DNA from: an uncultured Clostridium sp.
GTDB taxonomy: Bacteria > Bacillota > Clostridia > TANB77 > CAG-508
Direction of reading: 5' to 3'
DNA: 64,000 nt
Assembly (NCBI GenBank): GCA_947244325.1
Contig: CAMXJY010000004.1
Location: 1-64,000, forward strand
A model generated the notes under the pieces. That model was not told the origin of the DNA and did no database searches. It saw only the letters and a program-made list of their open reading frames with translations. Below are positions 36,432 through 45,228 of this stretch, piece after piece. A program made the position numbers and the translations under genes. Positions within the stretch are counted from its first letter, which is position 1. Each line of letters opens with the position of its first letter.

Positions 36432-39215
36432 ATGGGACTTTTTGGTAAAATTTTTGGAAACTATAGTGAAAAAGAAGTAAAAAGAGTTATGCCTATAGTT
36501 GAAAAAATTAACAATTTAGAGCCAGAAATGGAAAAATTAACAGATAAAGAATTAACAAATAAAACAAATTATTTTAAAGAAGAGTTAGCTAAAGGAAAAA
36601 CTTTAGATGATATATTACCAGAAGCTTTTGCAGTAGTTAGAGAAGCTTCAAAAAGAGTTTTAGGAATGAGACACTTTGATGTTCAGTTAATAGGTGGTAT
36701 CATATTACATCAAGGTAGAATTTCAGAAATGAGAACAGGTGAAGGAAAAACTTTAGTTGCAACTTTACCAGTATACTTAAATGCTCTTACAGGAAAAGGT
36801 GTTCATGTTGTTACAGTTAATGAATACTTAGCAAAAAGAGATAGTGAATGGATGGGAAAATTATATAGATTTTTAGGTCTTTCAGTAGGTCTTATTTATA
36901 GTAGAATGCCTCATAACGAAAAACAACAAGCATATAATTCAGATATCACTTATGGAACAAACAATGAGTTTGGATTTGACTATTTAAGAGATAACATGGT
37001 TATACATAAAGAAGAAATGGTTCAAAGAGAATTAAATTATGCTATTGTCGATGAGATTGATAGTATTTTAATAGATGAAGCTCGTACACCACTTATAATT
37101 TCTGGTAGAGCAAATAAATCTTCTGATTTATATAAAGCAGCTGATAGATTTGTAAAAAAATTAAAAGCAAAAATTATAATTGAAGAAGATGTAAAAGATA
37201 TAGATCAAGTTGAAGATAATGAAAAATATGATTATATAGTTGACTTAAAAGCAAAATCAGCTACATTAACACAAAAAGGTATAGAAAAAGCAGAAAGAGA
37301 ATTTTCAGTAGAAAACTTAAATGATATATCAAATACAGATTTAGTTCATAATATAAATCAAGCTTTAAGAGCAAATGGTATTATGAAAAGAGATATTGAT
37401 TATATCGTAAAAGATGGGGAAGTTCTTATTGTAGATGAGTTTACAGGACGTATAATGTATGGAAGAAGATATAATGATGGATTACATCAAGCAATAGAAG
37501 CAAAAGAAAATGTAAAAATTGCTGATGAATCTAAAACATTAGCTACAATAACATTCCAAAACTATTTCAGAATGTATAATAAGCTTGCAGGTATGACAGG
37601 TACAGCTATGACAGAAGAAGGTGAATTCAGAGAAATATATAACTTAGATGTTATAGAAATCCCTACAAATAAACCATTAATAAGAAATGATCAAACAGAT
37701 ATCATATATAAAAATGAAGCTGCTAAATTTAGAGCAGTAGTAGAAGATATAAAGAAAAGTCATGAAAAAGGTCAACCAGTTTTAGTTGGTACTGTTTCAA
37801 TTGAAAATTCAGAAAAAATTAGCAGATTATTAAATCAAGAAGGAATACCACATGAAGTATTAAATGCTAAAAATCATGAAAAAGAAGCTGAAATTATAGC
37901 ACAAGCAGGTAAATATAATGCTGTAACAATTGCTACTAACATGGCAGGACGTGGTACTGATATTATGCTTGGTGGTAATAGTGAATATTTAGCAAAACAA
38001 GAAATGAGAAAATTAAAATATGATGAAAGCTTAATAGAACAAGCAACAGCATTTAATGAAACAGATGATCAAGAAATACTTGATGCTAGAAAAAAATTTA
38101 AAGAATTAGAAGATAAATTTAATACAGAAATAAAAGATGAAAAAGAAAAAGTTTTATCAGCTGGTGGTTTAAAAATAATTGGTACAGAAAGACATGAATC
38201 AAGAAGAATTGACAATCAGTTACGTGGACGTAGTGGACGTCAAGGTGACCCAGGTGAAACAAGATTTTATTTAGGATTAGATGATAACCTTTTAAAAATA
38301 TTTGGTGGAGATATGATTACTAGAATATTTGATAAAGGTAATATACCAGAAGACTTACCAATTGAAGTAAAATTAATTTCAAAAACAATTGAAAGTGCAC
38401 AAAGCAAAGTAGAAGGAAGAAACTTCTCTATAAGAAAACATATCTTAAGTTATGATGATGTTATGAACATTCAAAGAGATATTATATATTCTCAAAGAAG
38501 AAAAGTTCTTGATGGAGATAATGTAAGAGATAATATTATAGATATGATAGAATCTGCTTGCGAAATGATAGTTGATACTTACAGACAAGAAATAGATAAT
38601 GGCGGAGTAAATAAAGAAGCATTAGAAAATGAAATAAAAGTAAGTTTAAATCTTTCAGAAGTTGATGCATTAAAAGAAGATAAAATTAGTAGTGATAAAT
38701 TATTAAAAGAATTAAAAGAAAAAACTATTGCAAATTATGAAGCAAAAGAAAAAGAATTTGGAGAAGAAGTAAGAGAATTAGAAAGAGTTGTTTTATTAAA
38801 AGTAGTAGATGCAAAATGGATGGAACATATTGACAATATGGATGAATTAAAAAACGGTATAGGATTACGTGCTTATGGTCAAAAAGATCCAGTTGTTCAA
38901 TATAGATTTGAAGGTGGAGAAATGTTTGATGAAATGATTTCTCAAATCAAATTAGAAGTTGCAAAAATTATGCTTCATGTTGTAAAAGCAAGTGGAGGAA
39001 CAGTAAAAAGAGAAAGTGCAGCAAACATAACAAATGCAAGTTTAGATAACTCTGCTATATCAAGTATGAATATTGAAGGAGAAACTGCTCCAAAAACAAA
39101 TCAAACAGAAAAAGCACAACCAATAGTTAATGATGGACCAAAAGTAGGAAGAAATGATCCTTGCCCTTGTGGAAGTGGTAAGAAATATAAGAATTGTTGT
39201 GGTAAAAATCAGTAA
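36432..39215 (+). CDS. secA: Preprotein translocase ATPase SecA
   Basis: A 927-residue SecA, the motor that pushes unfolded preproteins through SecYEG. Walker A is MRTGEGKT near residue 100, the DEAD-type Walker B is [17 protein letters not shown], motif VI includes [11 protein letters not shown], and the C-terminus carries the zinc-binding SEC-C motif ([13 protein letters not shown]) that contacts SecB or ribosomes. Length is slightly above the Bacillus SecA because of a long pre-SEC-C linker. It is monocistronic. Confidence 0.98.
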   Translation: MGLFGKIFGNYSEKEVKRVMPIVEKINNLEPEMEKLTDKELTNKTNYFKEELAKGKTLDDILPEAFAVVREASKRVLGMRHFDVQLIGGIILHQGRISEMRTGEGKTLVATLPVYLNALTGKGVHVVTVNEYLAKRDSEWMGKLYRFLGLSVGLIYSRMPHNEKQQAYNSDITYGTNNEFGFDYLRDNMVIHKEEMVQRELNYAIVDEIDSILIDEARTPLIISGRANKSSDLYKAADRFVKKLKAKIIIEEDVKDIDQVEDNEKYDYIVDLKAKSATLTQKGIEKAEREFSVENLNDISNTDLVHNINQALRANGIMKRDIDYIVKDGEVLIVDEFTGRIMYGRRYNDGLHQAIEAKENVKIADESKTLATITFQNYFRMYNKLAGMTGTAMTEEGEFREIYNLDVIEIPTNKPLIRNDQTDIIYKNEAAKFRAVVEDIKKSHEKGQPVLVGTVSIENSEKISRLLNQEGIPHEVLNAKNHEKEAEIIAQAGKYNAVTIATNMAGRGTDIMLGGNSEYLAKQEMRKLKYDESLIEQATAFNETDDQEILDARKKFKELEDKFNTEIKDEKEKVLSAGGLKIIGTERHESRRIDNQLRGRSGRQGDPGETRFYLGLDDNLLKIFGGDMITRIFDKGNIPEDLPIEVKLISKTIESAQSKVEGRNFSIRKHILSYDDVMNIQRDIIYSQRRKVLDGDNVRDNIIDMIESACEMIVDTYRQEIDNGGVNKEALENEIKVSLNLSEVDALKEDKISSDKLLKELKEKTIANYEAKEKEFGEEVRELERVVLLKVVDAKWMEHIDNMDELKNGIGLRAYGQKDPVVQYRFEGGEMFDEMISQIKLEVAKIMLHVVKASGGTVKRESAANITNASLDNSAISSMNIEGETAPKTNQTEKAQPIVNDGPKVGRNDPCPCGSGKKYKNCCGKNQ

Positions 39216-39274
39216 TAGCAATTCCTTATAAATTATTTTTTTGTTAAACACGTATATGGATTTACATAAAGTAA

Positions 39275-39303
39275 TTGACAACATATATAAAGTGTGCTAT
39301 CAT
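39275..39303 (+). promoter_or_regulatory. Promoter of the leader/racemase transcript
   Basis: TTGACA (39275-39280), 17-base spacer, TATCAT (39298-39303). Transcription would begin about 25 bases before the leader ribosome site GAAAGAGGG. Confidence 0.75.
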
Positions 39304-39337
39304 TTTAATTATAAAACTTTAGAAAGAGGGATATAAA

Positions 39338-39391
39338 ATGAAATCAAATATATTTTTAAACGAATTACATCATCATCGTAGGAGCTTGTAA
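39338..39391 (+). CDS. 17-residue leader peptide with three consecutive His codons
   Basis: The ORF MKSNIFLNELHHHRRSL is preceded by AGAAAGAGGGATATAAA and by a consensus promoter. Codons CAT CAT CAT (39368-39376) are followed by CGT AGG. The Arg codons form the first arm of a stem with 39435-39442. A short ORF with a run of one amino acid, followed by competing stems and an intrinsic terminator, is the classical layout of a translation-dependent transcription attenuator. The run of three His codons suggests control by charged tRNA-His; paired Arg codons could contribute. Confidence 0.7.
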   Translation: MKSNIFLNELHHHRRSL

Positions 39392-39530
39392 CTACTGCTA
39401 ATTGTAATGGTAGGTACAGGCTAAAAGCATTGTGCCTACGATAGTTTAAAAATATATAATTATAGATATATTAAAAACACTATTTGTAGGAAAACTATAG
39501 ATAGTGTTTTTTGATATATCTTTTTTTTTA
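39375..39530 (+). promoter_or_regulatory. Putative histidine-responsive attenuator with terminator
   Basis: Arm C (TGTGCCTACGAT, 39431-39442) can pair with arm A inside the leader (ATCGTAGG, 39375-39382) or with arm B (GTAGGTACA, 39410-39418, one wobble), but not both. Downstream, 39464-39483 and 39501-39521 form a 20-bp terminator stem (central ACACTAT/ATAGTGT), followed by nine T residues. Its loop contains GTAGG (39486-39490), a third possible partner for arm C. Ribosome position at the His codons would decide access to arm A. Confidence 0.65.
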
Positions 39531-39538
39531 TATAGTAG

Positions 39539-39565
39539 GAAATTTATCCCACTGGGATAAATTTC
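39539..39565. repeat. 27-base perfect palindrome
   Basis: GAAATTTATCCCA, one C, TGGGATAAATTTC. It lies after the attenuator terminator and before the racemase gene and could be a protein-binding site or an RNA hairpin. Confidence 0.6.
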
Positions 39566-39671
39566 TGTACTAGATAATTATGGCAGAAATTAGATTTTGT
39601 AGCATTTTGCATTGCGTACAAAATTTTGATTCTGGTTTTTTATTTATTAGAAAAGAAAGGTTGGTATTTTT

Positions 39672-40475
39672 ATGAAAAATGAAGAAATTGAGTATAAGAT
39701 ATTAAATCCAGGAGGAAATGTAACTGCATTAATTAATGGATGCGATTATACAAATGAACAAAAGAAATTAATTAATAAAATGATAATGGATAAGTATTCG
39801 CAGGTAGAACAAGTTGGATTTTTAAGTAAGAAAATAAATCGTTTAGAAATGGCTGGAGGAGAGTTTTGTATGAATGCTTCAAGATGTGCAGTTTATGAAT
39901 ATTTGAAAAATAGTAATAAAGAAAAAGTTGAATTTTCAGTATCAGGAACAAATAAGAAATTGGTAGGTAGAAAATTATCTGATAATGAAATAGAGATAAA
40001 ATTTGATATAGATAAAAATATAGACGACTTGATTGAAGTAAAAAACGATTTTACTTGTATAAAGTTTGATGGAATATTAATAGCAATTTTAGATGAAAAT
40101 AAATCGCAAAAATATATTCAAAAATTAAAAGAAAATGAAGAAACTGTTAAAAATCAATTAAAAGAAATAATGATAACGCAAATAAAATCTAAAGAAAAAG
40201 CAATTGGAATAATATTATTAGAAAGAGCACTAGAAAAAATAAAAATAAATCCGATTGTATGGGTAAAAGATATAGATACAGTATTTTATGAAACTGCTTG
40301 TGGCAGTGGAAGTTTAGGAACAGCGATATATAATTATTTGAAAACTGAAGAAAAGAAAATAACTTTGCTCCAACCATCTGGATATTGTATTGATATAGAG
40401 TTAGATATAAAAGAAAAATGTATAAAAAATGCAATTGTAAAAGGAATAGTTAGGGAGGAAATAATATGCAAGTAA
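39672..40475 (+). CDS. DapF-fold amino acid racemase, CntK (histidine racemase)-like
   Basis: A 267-residue PLP-independent racemase/epimerase with the two-thiol mechanism. Candidate catalytic cysteines are Cys66 in MAGGEFCMNASRC and Cys210 in FYETACGSGS. The N-terminal NPGGNVTALI differs from the GNDF of true DapF and matches the NPSGN type of the staphylopine enzyme CntK, as do EQVGFL and the later LLQPSGY. DapF proper would also be expected beside lysine genes, which are absent. With a His-codon leader upstream, an L-histidine racemase is the best guess, though substrate is unproven. AGAAAGAAAGG precedes the ATG. It overlaps the next gene by 10 bases. Confidence 0.78.
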   Translation: MKNEEIEYKILNPGGNVTALINGCDYTNEQKKLINKMIMDKYSQVEQVGFLSKKINRLEMAGGEFCMNASRCAVYEYLKNSNKEKVEFSVSGTNKKLVGRKLSDNEIEIKFDIDKNIDDLIEVKNDFTCIKFDGILIAILDENKSQKYIQKLKENEETVKNQLKEIMITQIKSKEKAIGIILLERALEKIKINPIVWVKDIDTVFYETACGSGSLGTAIYNYLKTEEKKITLLQPSGYCIDIELDIKEKCIKNAIVKGIVREEIICK

Positions 40476-41485
40476 AAGAAATATTAAGGAATTTAATTAA
40501 ATTTGACACATACAAAGATAATGAAAATCAAAAAATAATAAATTACATACAAGAAATTTTAGAAGAAAAAGGATTTAAAGTAGATTATAAAAGTAAATGC
40601 TTAATTATGAGTATAAATAAAAAGTGTAAATTAGGATTTTTAGGACATACAGATACAGTACAAAGTGTAAATGACTGGATATATAATCCGTTAGAATTAA
40701 CTGAAATTGATAATAAGTTATATGGATTAGGTACTTGTGATATGAAAGGTGGTATTTCGGCAATCTTAAAAGCGGTATTAGATATAGATTGGAACAAATT
40801 GAATTATGGAATTAAGTTATTTTTTACTTATGATGAAGAAATTGGTTTTGGAGGAATAAAAGAAATAAATAAATTAAATATAGAAATTCCTGAAAATATG
40901 ATTATAGGAGAACCAACTAATAATGAAGTGATGAATGGAAGTAAAGGCTTACTGGAATTAAAAATTGAATTTGATGGGAAATCCGCACATTCTAGCAATC
41001 CAGAAAAAGGAATAAATGCAATAGAAAAATGTATAAAATTTTTAAATGAATTAAAAGAATTTTATAATAATTTAAAACTAGAAACTGATAACAGATTTGA
41101 AATTCCTTATACAACTATGAATATAGGAAAAATAGATGGTGGAATGAGTATAAATATTGTTCCAAACAATTGTACAACATATATAGACTTTAGAGTTATA
41201 AATATTAAGCAGAAAATAAAAATTTTTGAAGAAATAAATAGATTAAAAAATAAATATCAATTTGAATATAAAATAATAAATGATATCAATCCTTTTATAA
41301 CTGAAAGTAAAAATAATAAAACTACCAATTTCATAACAGAATCAAGTTTTATACAATCTAAAAATAGATACATATTGGGTACTGGACCAATAAATCCACA
41401 TGAAGCAAATGAATATATTACAAAAGAAAGTTTAGATAAATTAGTTAATCAATACAAACAAATAATAAATGAATTATGTAAATAA
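40466..41485 (+). CDS. M20 family metallopeptidase (ArgE/DapE-like)
   Basis: A 339-residue zinc-dependent amidohydrolase. Metal and catalytic motifs are GFLGHTDTVQ (His and Asp), GLGTCDMKGG (Asp), FFTYDEEIGFGG (catalytic Glu pair) and MIIGEPTN, with a late PINPHEANEYI His. The dimerisation domain spans about residues 160-275. Family members deacylate N-acyl amino acids (ArgE, DapE) or cleave small peptides. Translational overlap with the racemase-like gene implies a shared pathway, perhaps releasing or processing the amino acid that is racemised. Confidence 0.88.
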   Translation: MQVKEILRNLIKFDTYKDNENQKIINYIQEILEEKGFKVDYKSKCLIMSINKKCKLGFLGHTDTVQSVNDWIYNPLELTEIDNKLYGLGTCDMKGGISAILKAVLDIDWNKLNYGIKLFFTYDEEIGFGGIKEINKLNIEIPENMIIGEPTNNEVMNGSKGLLELKIEFDGKSAHSSNPEKGINAIEKCIKFLNELKEFYNNLKLETDNRFEIPYTTMNIGKIDGGMSINIVPNNCTTYIDFRVINIKQKIKIFEEINRLKNKYQFEYKIINDINPFITESKNNKTTNFITESSFIQSKNRYILGTGPINPHEANEYITKESLDKLVNQYKQIINELCK

Positions 41486-41540
41486 ATTTTTGTCTTTTTA
41501 ATATTAAATGTTGTTATATTTTGTACTATAAAAAGTTTTT

Positions 41541-41578
41541 ACTAGTACAAAACATTTTGAAAAGACTAGTTTATTTTT
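41541..41578 (+). terminator. Hairpin terminator after the peptidase gene
   Basis: ACTAGT (41541-41546) and ACTAGT (41565-41570) enclose CAAAA/TTTTG, followed by TTATTTTT. Confidence 0.6.
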
Positions 41579-41693
41579 AAATAAAAATGTGATAAAATGC
41601 AATATGAAAAAAATTAGGATAGTGTTAAGTAATTTATGAAATAAATTATGAAAATATTATCAATAAAATTTAAATTAATAATAGAGGTTAAAT

Positions 41694-42344
41694 ATGAAAT
41701 GTAGTAAAAATACAATGTTACTTTATGCAGTTACAAATAGTAAATTAGAAAGTAATGAGCCATTAATAAAACAATGTGAATCAGCTTTAAAAGGTGGAAT
41801 CACATGTTTGCAATTACGCGAAAAAGAGTTAGATGAAGAATCTTTTTTAGCAGAAGCAATAGAAATAAATAAGTTATGTAAAAAATATCATGTTCCATTT
41901 ATAATTAATGATAATGTTGATGTTGCTATAAAATCTGGAGCAGATGGAGTTCATGTAGGACAATCAGATATGGAAGTAAGTGAAGTTAGAAAATTAGTTG
42001 GAGATAATATGATTATCGGAGTTTCTGCTCATACTGTAGAAGAAGCAAAATTGGCAGAAGCAGGTGGCGCAGATTATCTTGGAGTTGGAGCTATATATGC
42101 AACTACAACAAAACCTGATGCTACTTATGTTCCATTAGGTGAACTTAAAAAAATATGTAAATCGGTAAAAATCCCAGTAGTAGCTATAGGTGGAATGGAT
42201 AAAAATACTATATCAAAATTATCTGGAACAGGTGTAGATGGTGTTGCTATGGTTTCTGCTATTTTTGCAGCAGATAATATAGAACAAGAATGCAGAAAAC
42301 TATTAAGATTATCTAAAGATATGGTATTTGATATGGAAAGATAA
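41694..42344 (+). CDS. thiE: Thiamine phosphate synthase
   Basis: A 216-residue TIM-barrel enzyme joining HMP-PP with HET-P to give thiamine phosphate. Visible motifs: GGITCLQLREKELDEESFL near residue 33, FIINDNVDVAIKSGADGVHVGQSD (diphosphate site), GVSAHTVEEAKLAEAGGADYLGVGAI and VAIGGMDKNTI. Length is normal. No TPP riboswitch is visible in its 208-base upstream region, and no other thi genes are in the window. Confidence 0.95.
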   Translation: MKCSKNTMLLYAVTNSKLESNEPLIKQCESALKGGITCLQLREKELDEESFLAEAIEINKLCKKYHVPFIINDNVDVAIKSGADGVHVGQSDMEVSEVRKLVGDNMIIGVSAHTVEEAKLAEAGGADYLGVGAIYATTTKPDATYVPLGELKKICKSVKIPVVAIGGMDKNTISKLSGTGVDGVAMVSAIFAADNIEQECRKLLRLSKDMVFDMER

Positions 42345-42347
42345 ATT

Positions 42348-43190
42348 ATGGATAAATATAATATTTTAATTTTATCAAACTTAGATAGTGTATATGCAAA
42401 AGAAGAAGATGAATTGATTGCAGAAAGTTTCATAAATGATGGGCATAATGTATCAATTAAATGGATTGATTATGATGAAGAACTAGACAATAAATTTGAT
42501 ATTGTTCTTATGCGTGATGTTTGGGTAGAGAATGAGCAAAATATTCCAAAGTATAAAAAATATAATAATTTATTGAAAAAGAGATTAAAAAATAAACCAA
42601 TAAAAAAAGTTAATTTTTATGAAGTTGATACTTATGGAAAAATGTATTTAATAGATTATTATAAAAAAGGATTATCAGTAATTCCTTCAGCAAATAATTT
42701 GAATGAAATTGAAAATTTTAATGATTATGATACATTTATTTTAAAATCAATCGAATCTTGTAATAGTGCTTTTGGACAAAAGATTGTAAATAAATCTAGT
42801 TTAGAAAAAGAATTTGAAGAAGGTATGCTAATTCAACCTAAAATTAAATTTAAGAGTGAAGTTCAGTGCTATTTTGTTGGAAATGAACTAATGTATACAC
42901 TTGAATTTATACCTTCAAAATATCCAGATTATCCGCCACCAATTGTTGTGCAATTAAATAAAGAGGAAGAAAAAATAATAGATAGTTTCTTAGCAGAAAC
43001 CAATATTAAAACAGGATTTCAACGATTAGATTTTTTGAGATTAGAAAATAATGAATTAATGTTATTAGAAATTGAGGCTACCACACCATTTATGGCGTTA
43101 ATGATGATTGAAGAAAATTTGAGAAATAAAGTAATTGATAGATACAAGAAAAATATATATGAATATTTAAAAATATATGATAAAAAATAA
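42348..43190 (+). CDS. ATP-grasp family protein
   Basis: A 280-residue protein starting 3 bases after the thiE stop. The pattern VIPSANNLNEIENF, FILKSIESCNSAFGQKIV, LIQPKIKFKSEVQCYFVGNELM and FQRLDFLRLENNELMLLEIEAT matches the B-domain lysine, hinge and metal-binding C-terminal part of small ATP-grasp ligases (RimK/glutathione-synthetase-like). Such enzymes form amide bonds using ATP. The substrate is unknown, and cotranscription with thiE does not prove a thiamine role. It resembles stand-alone ATP-grasp proteins of Clostridia. Confidence 0.75.
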   Translation: MDKYNILILSNLDSVYAKEEDELIAESFINDGHNVSIKWIDYDEELDNKFDIVLMRDVWVENEQNIPKYKKYNNLLKKRLKNKPIKKVNFYEVDTYGKMYLIDYYKKGLSVIPSANNLNEIENFNDYDTFILKSIESCNSAFGQKIVNKSSLEKEFEEGMLIQPKIKFKSEVQCYFVGNELMYTLEFIPSKYPDYPPPIVVQLNKEEEKIIDSFLAETNIKTGFQRLDFLRLENNELMLLEIEATTPFMALMMIEENLRNKVIDRYKKNIYEYLKIYDKK

Positions 43191-43325
43191 TTTTCATGAA
43201 CAGAAGTGTATACATTATAAAAATTTTAAAAGATAAAATTATAATTTCATTGGTATTTATATTATTTTTAAATCAAATAACATAAAATAGTTTACAATAA
43301 TTTAAAAATGTGATAAAATATTTCT

Positions 43326-43356
43326 GCAACCTGATTTCAGGGTTGTGGATTTTTTT
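43326..43356 (+). terminator. Hairpin before the CofE-like gene
   Basis: CAACC (43327-43331) pairs with GGTTG (43341-43345), with inner TGA/CA contacts, followed by GATTTTTTT. It may be a terminator or part of the leader of the next gene. Confidence 0.55.
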
Positions 43357-43393
43357 CATACTTATAAATATAAAAGAAAAAGGAGGCAAAAAG

Positions 43394-44578
43394 ATGAAAA
43401 AAATTAGTATCAATTCAGAACGGATGGGACGGATGTCTGTAGGCGTAAAAACCCCTATCATCAGAACAGGAGATGATCTGGCACGGATTGTGATTGATTC
43501 CTGTTTGGCAACTATGGGAGAGATTCATGAAGGCGCTCTGATCGGTGTTACGGAGGCAGTTGTTGCAATTGCACAGGGAAATTATGCAAAACCTGAACAT
43601 ATTCAGGCTGACATTGCAAGGAAATATCCCGGTGCAAAAGAGCTTACACTGCTGTTTCCTATCCAGAGCCGCAATCGCTTTATGAATATTCCGAAGGCGA
43701 TTGCTGCAATGGAACAGATCAAGCAAATCAATATCGTGCTTTCATATCCGTGTGACGAGGTAGGAAACCGTCTTGTGTCTGATGAGGCAATTCTGCAGGC
43801 AGGTGTGAATCCCTACAAGGATTCGTTTTCAGCAGAGCTTTTCTATCGGACATTTGGCGATTGCTGCCATCCTTTTACACGGAAGAATTACATCGAGGAA
43901 TTCGAAAAAGCCTGCAATGGCAAGGCAAATGTAATTCTTTCAAATGATCCTACCGCTACTGCCACGTACTGTAATAATGTGCTGGTATGTACAATCAGAG
44001 AAAGACAGCGGGAACTGCATAAGAGATTGTGTGCTGCGGAAGACGGAGCAACTGTATTCGCACTGGATGATATTTTGAGTGAATCGGTAAATGGCTCTGG
44101 ATACAGCCCATATGGATTGTATGGATCAAACATGATGGACGGCGGAGTTCTGAAGCTTATGCCCAGGGATGGTCAGGAGTTCGTGGAAAAACTGCAGAAA
44201 AAGATTCTGGATGAGCACGGCGTGCACGTTGAGGTAATGATATACGGCGATGGAGCATTCAAGGATCCTGTGGGAGAAATCTGGGAGCTTGCAGACCCTA
44301 CAACTACACTCGGGTATACATCAGGCCTTGCAGGAACACCGAATGAGGTTAAGCTAAAGTTTCTGGCAAGCAAACACCCGAATGCATCACAGGAGCAGTT
44401 ACAGGAGATTATTGCCATTGAGAAACAGAAGCGTATGGAATCTGGTGATCTTTCCAGTGAAGCATCGCTTGGTACAACTCCGAGACAGAAAACAGATCTT
44501 GCGGCGTCGTGGATGGACCTCACGACAGGGAGTGGGGATTTGTGCACTCCTGTGGTTTATACCTATAATTTTAAGTAA
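43394..44578 (+). CDS. CofE-family (F420-0:L-glutamate ligase-like) protein, foreign
   Basis: A 394-residue protein matching the coenzyme F420-0:gamma-glutamyl ligase family in its long Firmicutes form. Signatures are VGVKTPIIRTGDDLARIVIDS, GVTEAVVAIAQGNYA, LLFPIQSRNRF, LSYPCDEVGNRLV and the C-terminal GTTPRQKTDLAASWMDLTTGSG. CofE adds glutamate to F420-0; many Firmicutes homologues occur without F420 genes and may ligate other substrates. The ATG at 43394 is chosen because AAAGGAGGCAAAAAG precedes it. GC content is about 50% (31/60 at 43501-43560, 29/60 at 44221-44280), against roughly 20-25% around it, so it was acquired recently. Confidence 0.85.
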   Translation: MKKISINSERMGRMSVGVKTPIIRTGDDLARIVIDSCLATMGEIHEGALIGVTEAVVAIAQGNYAKPEHIQADIARKYPGAKELTLLFPIQSRNRFMNIPKAIAAMEQIKQINIVLSYPCDEVGNRLVSDEAILQAGVNPYKDSFSAELFYRTFGDCCHPFTRKNYIEEFEKACNGKANVILSNDPTATATYCNNVLVCTIRERQRELHKRLCAAEDGATVFALDDILSESVNGSGYSPYGLYGSNMMDGGVLKLMPRDGQEFVEKLQKKILDEHGVHVEVMIYGDGAFKDPVGEIWELADPTTTLGYTSGLAGTPNEVKLKFLASKHPNASQEQLQEIIAIEKQKRMESGDLSSEASLGTTPRQKTDLAASWMDLTTGSGDLCTPVVYTYNFK

Positions 44579-44614
44579 TCTTTTTTGAAACTTTGCTACT
44601 TGGCATAGTTTCCT

Positions 44615-44662
44615 AAAGAGGGGGAGAAAGAATGTGTAACAGCATTTAATCTCTCCCTTTTT
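44615..44662 (+). terminator. Terminator after the CofE-like gene
   Basis: AGGGGGAGA (near 44619-44627) pairs with TCTCTCCCTT (near 44650-44659), with a GT wobble, followed by T residues. Its G-rich stem belongs with the foreign gene rather than the AT-rich surroundings. Confidence 0.7.
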
Positions 44663-44856
44663 GGTGTTTTTAATATTATATAAAATATTGGGATTATATA
44701 TTAATTTATTATATTGCTTTTCAAACTAATCAAATAATTATTAATATAACTATTGTATGAAAAAATAAAATAATATATAATGTTATAGATTTATTAAATA
44801 AAATAGATTATTTAATATTAAAAATAGAAATAATCAAAAGAGAAAGAGGTATAAGT

Positions 44857-45225
44857 ATGTTTAACTTTTTTATGTGGTTTTTATTATTAGCAGTTTTTTG
44901 TGCAATTATAGGATTTGCATTTTTATTATATAAAATAATTAAAGAGCAAAAAGATATTGATGCTCATTATAAAGATATTGATGAAGAAGAAAAGAAGAGA
45001 CAAAAGAAATTAAAAAATAAAGTATCTTTAATTGATAAATTAAATAATACTAATTTTGATTCAATATTAGAAGAAGCAAGAAAAAATCCAGATGACTTGG
45101 AAGAGTTAAAGCAAGGAATACAAGATATTTTAAGAAAATCTATTAAAAGTGGAGATAGTGGTAAAGCAAGAACTTGTAATGAACAATTAAGAAAAATTGA
45201 TTCGTTGGAAAAGGAAGGAAAATAA
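44857..45225 (+). CDS. Small membrane-anchored helical protein
   Basis: A 122-residue protein, unrecognised. One N-terminal transmembrane helix (FFMWFLLLAVFCAIIGFAFLLY) is followed by a highly charged, probably coiled-coil cytoplasmic part (KDIDEEEKKRQKKLKNK) and a helical C-terminus with one Cys. AGAGAAAGAGG precedes the ATG. It ends 3 bases before the prfB GTG, so the two are probably cotranscribed. Confidence 0.75.
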   Translation: MFNFFMWFLLLAVFCAIIGFAFLLYKIIKEQKDIDAHYKDIDEEEKKRQKKLKNKVSLIDKLNNTNFDSILEEARKNPDDLEELKQGIQDILRKSIKSGDSGKARTCNEQLRKIDSLEKEGK

Positions 45226-45228
45226 TAC

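Larger units (their letters stand above)
39216..39671. other. Regulatory leader region before the racemase gene
   Basis: About 455 bases with no protein gene other than a 17-codon leader. It contains a promoter, the His-codon leader peptide, competing stems, a strong terminator and a 27-base palindrome, each listed separately. Confidence 0.7.

Noticed and set aside
39338..39530. T-box riboswitch ahead of the racemase gene
   Set aside because: No T-box sequence (GGTGG type) or specifier-loop layout; a short His-codon ORF with a ribosome site fits better.
41486..41693. TPP riboswitch before thiE
   Set aside because: None of the conserved CUGAGA-type or other thi-box elements can be seen; only a terminator hairpin is present.
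43415..44547. Several minus-strand ORFs over the CofE-like gene
   Set aside because: High-GC coding sequence leaves open antisense frames; the sense gene has clear family motifs.
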